From an uncultured Coriobacteriaceae bacterium (lineage in GTDB: Bacteria > Actinomycetota > Coriobacteriia > Coriobacteriales > QAMH01): a stretch of 5,158 nt of DNA. The position numbers and the translations under genes are program-made. This document shows, piece after piece, positions 3,556-5,158 of this stretch. Position 1 is the first letter of the stretch; every line of letters starts with the position of its first letter. The notes beneath the pieces are model-generated. The model ran no database searches and was not told where the DNA came from. It worked only from the letters and a program-made list of their open reading frames with translations. The stretch lies in contig USOR01000077.1 of the NCBI GenBank assembly GCA_900556425.1, forward strand, positions 1 to 5,158, in the 5' to 3' direction.

Positions 3556-5158
3556 TCGATACCGCATTCCTCGGGGGCACATTTGTATACCTTTACGGCA
3601 ACGCCGGTTTGCTGCCAAGAGCCCATGAGCTGGTCCAGGCTTTCCGGATCATCATCGAGGATGACATTGGCGCTGGACTTGAACACGCCGCCGAGGTTTG
3701 GCAGGGCCATGTCCTGCTCGGGGAACCACCAGTCGTGCTGGACGCTGATGACCCTTGGGTCGACAATCGAGGTCTTTCGAGCGCGTTGCTTGATGCGGCC
3801 CATGTGGGTTTCAATCCAACACCAGTCACCATCTGCGATATCAAGGTCGATTGCGGTGTCCGGGTGGATATCGAAGATCGGCTCCGGATGCAAATCACGA
3901 TAGGGGCCGGGTTGCCTGTGCTCGGAGTGATAGAACGGCATGAAGCGAGCGCCGGTGATGGCGATGAGCGGATATTCATCGCCCCATTCGGGATGCTTTT
4001 CGTTGCTCAGGCCGGGGTACTCGAAGTGAGGCAACGGGTCGAAGGGGCGCCCCGTCTCTTCTGCGAGTTTTTCGATAACCGAAGACTTGAGCTCGACCTT
4101 GCCGGAGGGAGTGAGGAACTTGTAGCCAGGCTCCTTGTACTTGAGGTACTTCTTCTTGCCAGCCATGTACTTCACGTCGTTGTAGAACTGCTCAAACGTC
4201 ATGCCCATGGGCGCGAGCTGGAAGTCAAGCATGTCCTCCGTCTTGGGACCCCACCACTTGTCTTCTTGGCCGAGACGAATTGCCAGGCCGTACCAGAATT
4301 CGTAGTCGTCACGGAAGTCAACGTCAGCTCCGCCTTCGAAACGGTCGATGACGCGAGCCTGTGCGCCAAAGTACATGGGACGATGGTTCATGACGGCATA
4401 GCAGTTATCGGGTCTCTCGAGCCAGGTGGCTGCAGGCAGCGCGTAATCCGCAAGCGCGGCGGTCGGGGTCATGAAGTAGTCGTGGACCACGAGCAAATCG
4501 AGATTCTTAAGTGCCTCGACTACCAGCTTGGTGTTGGAGAACGCCACGACGGGGTTGTCTGCCTGAACGATGAGCGCCTTGATGGGATACGGGTCGCCCG
4601 AAATCATCTGGCGGAACATCAGCGGCGCGTTGGAGTAGGGATAGAACGATGGGTAGGCTTGGGAGATGATGTCCCAGCCCTTGAAGGTCAGGCCGGGGAA
4701 GACATCGTTTCCGACCATCTTGTCGCGCTGCTCCTGAGGCAAGGCGTAGTGCTCGAAGAACGCCGGTGGGAAGCGAGACGGAGGAGCAAGCTGGTCTCCG
4801 CCCTTTTTGTCCAGGTTGCCAGTAATGGCTCGCAGGATGGCCTTGGCCTGGATGGTGGAGGAAGCGTTGATGCCGGAGGCGTCTCCGCCCTTCTGGCCCC
4901 AGGGCATGGATGCCGATTCGGCGGTTGCGTACATGCGTGCCGCCGCGCGTATCTTCTCTTCGGGGACCCAGGTGATTTCGGCAACTTTGTCGACGGGGTA
5001 TTCGGCGGCGCGCTCCTTGAGCTCCTCGAAGCCGATGCACCATTCGTCAACGAATTCGTGATCGTAGAGGTCTTCCTCGATAATGACGTTGATCATGCCA
5101 AGCGCCAGTGCGGCGTCGGTGCCGGGGCGCAGCTGCAGGAACAGGTCGGCTTGCTGTG
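3552..5158 (-). CDS. Molybdopterin oxidoreductase, DMSO reductase family, catalytic subunit (N-terminus beyond window)
   Basis: Anaerobic redox enzyme using a bis-molybdopterin guanine dinucleotide Mo (or W) cofactor. The C-terminal 534 residues are visible. RPGTDAALALGMINVI (visible 10-25) leads to the LYDHEFVDEWCIGFEEL segment, then PWGQKGGDASG and ITGNLDKKGG (to about 120), ADNPVVAFSN (199-208) and ADYALPAATWLERP (236-249), all typical of the family. The C-terminal molydopterin dinucleotide-binding domain spans about 394-515, including FDIHPDTAIDLDIADGDWCWIETHMGRIK. The end, with HDWWFPE, SSANVILDDDP and VKVYK, is typical of anaerobic relatives including the acetylene hydratase/catechol dehydroxylase side. 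The N-terminal 4Fe-4S site and the metal-ligand residue are outside the window, so substrate and localisation cannot be judged. The frame stays open to the window edge; the ATG at 5096 is internal. Partner Fe-S or membrane subunits are not downstream. Instead two hairpins and two small genes follow. Confidence 0.94.
   Translation of the reverse strand, partial: QQADLFLQLRPGTDAALALGMINVIIEEDLYDHEFVDEWCIGFEELKERAAEYPVDKVAEITWVPEEKIRAAARMYATAESASMPWGQKGGDASGINASSTIQAKAILRAITGNLDKKGGDQLAPPSRFPPAFFEHYALPQEQRDKMVGNDVFPGLTFKGWDIISQAYPSFYPYSNAPLMFRQMISGDPYPIKALIVQADNPVVAFSNTKLVVEALKNLDLLVVHDYFMTPTAALADYALPAATWLERPDNCYAVMNHRPMYFGAQARVIDRFEGGADVDFRDDYEFWYGLAIRLGQEDKWWGPKTEDMLDFQLAPMGMTFEQFYNDVKYMAGKKKYLKYKEPGYKFLTPSGKVELKSSVIEKLAEETGRPFDPLPHFEYPGLSNEKHPEWGDEYPLIAITGARFMPFYHSEHRQPGPYRDLHPEPIFDIHPDTAIDLDIADGDWCWIETHMGRIKQRARKTSIVDPRVISVQHDWWFPEQDMALPNLGGVFKSSANVILDDDPESLDQLMGSWQQTGVAVKVYKCAPEECGID

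Noticed and set aside
5094..5096. ATG at 5094-5096 as the start of the molybdopterin oxidoreductase
   Set aside because: The frame continues open to the window edge and encodes the conserved RPGTDAALALG segment just before this Met, so the gene is cut by the window.

Overview
The window looks like chromosomal DNA of a moderately high-GC anaerobic actinobacterium. Class Coriobacteriia (Eggerthellaceae-like) is my best guess. It rests on three things: a DMSO-reductase-family molybdoenzyme next to tiny cysteine-rich zinc-ribbon proteins, a fused ilvB-ilvN pair, and an intergenic repeat I associate with such genomes. This is inference from style and family recognition, not from a marker gene.

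Left part (1-1806, + strand): the 3' three quarters of ilvB (acetolactate synthase large subunit, cut by the window edge), followed after 2 bases by a complete ilvN (regulatory small subunit). Together they make the first common enzyme of valine, leucine and isoleucine synthesis. ilvC does not follow. Instead there is a 161-base gap that opens with a 36-base imperfect-palindromic repeat.

Middle part (1968-3210): a 68-aa protein with eight cysteines in four CxxC pairs (+) runs head-on into a TetR-family regulator (-). Their stop codons share one CTAG. Upstream of the TetR gene is a 140-base regulatory gap with a 23-base dyad, a TTGACA box and a 6-bp inverted repeat. Next comes a second, different 63-aa zinc-ribbon protein (-).

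Right part (3240-5158, - strand): a 76-aa acidic protein resembling a DUF4332-like helix-hairpin-helix unit, then an 81-base gap with two consecutive strong hairpins, then the C-terminal 534 residues of a molybdopterin oxidoreductase whose N-terminus lies beyond the window.

Read in the minus direction, the order is molybdoenzyme, hairpins, HhH protein, zinc ribbon, TetR. It could be one functional cassette: an inducible anaerobic redox enzyme with two small accessory proteins and a local regulator. The two small genes are 29 bases apart and probably co-transcribed. The hairpins probably reduce, but need not abolish, transcription from the molybdoenzyme into them. The substrate cannot be told from the sequence. 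No tRNA, rRNA, CRISPR, insertion sequence or phage gene was seen.
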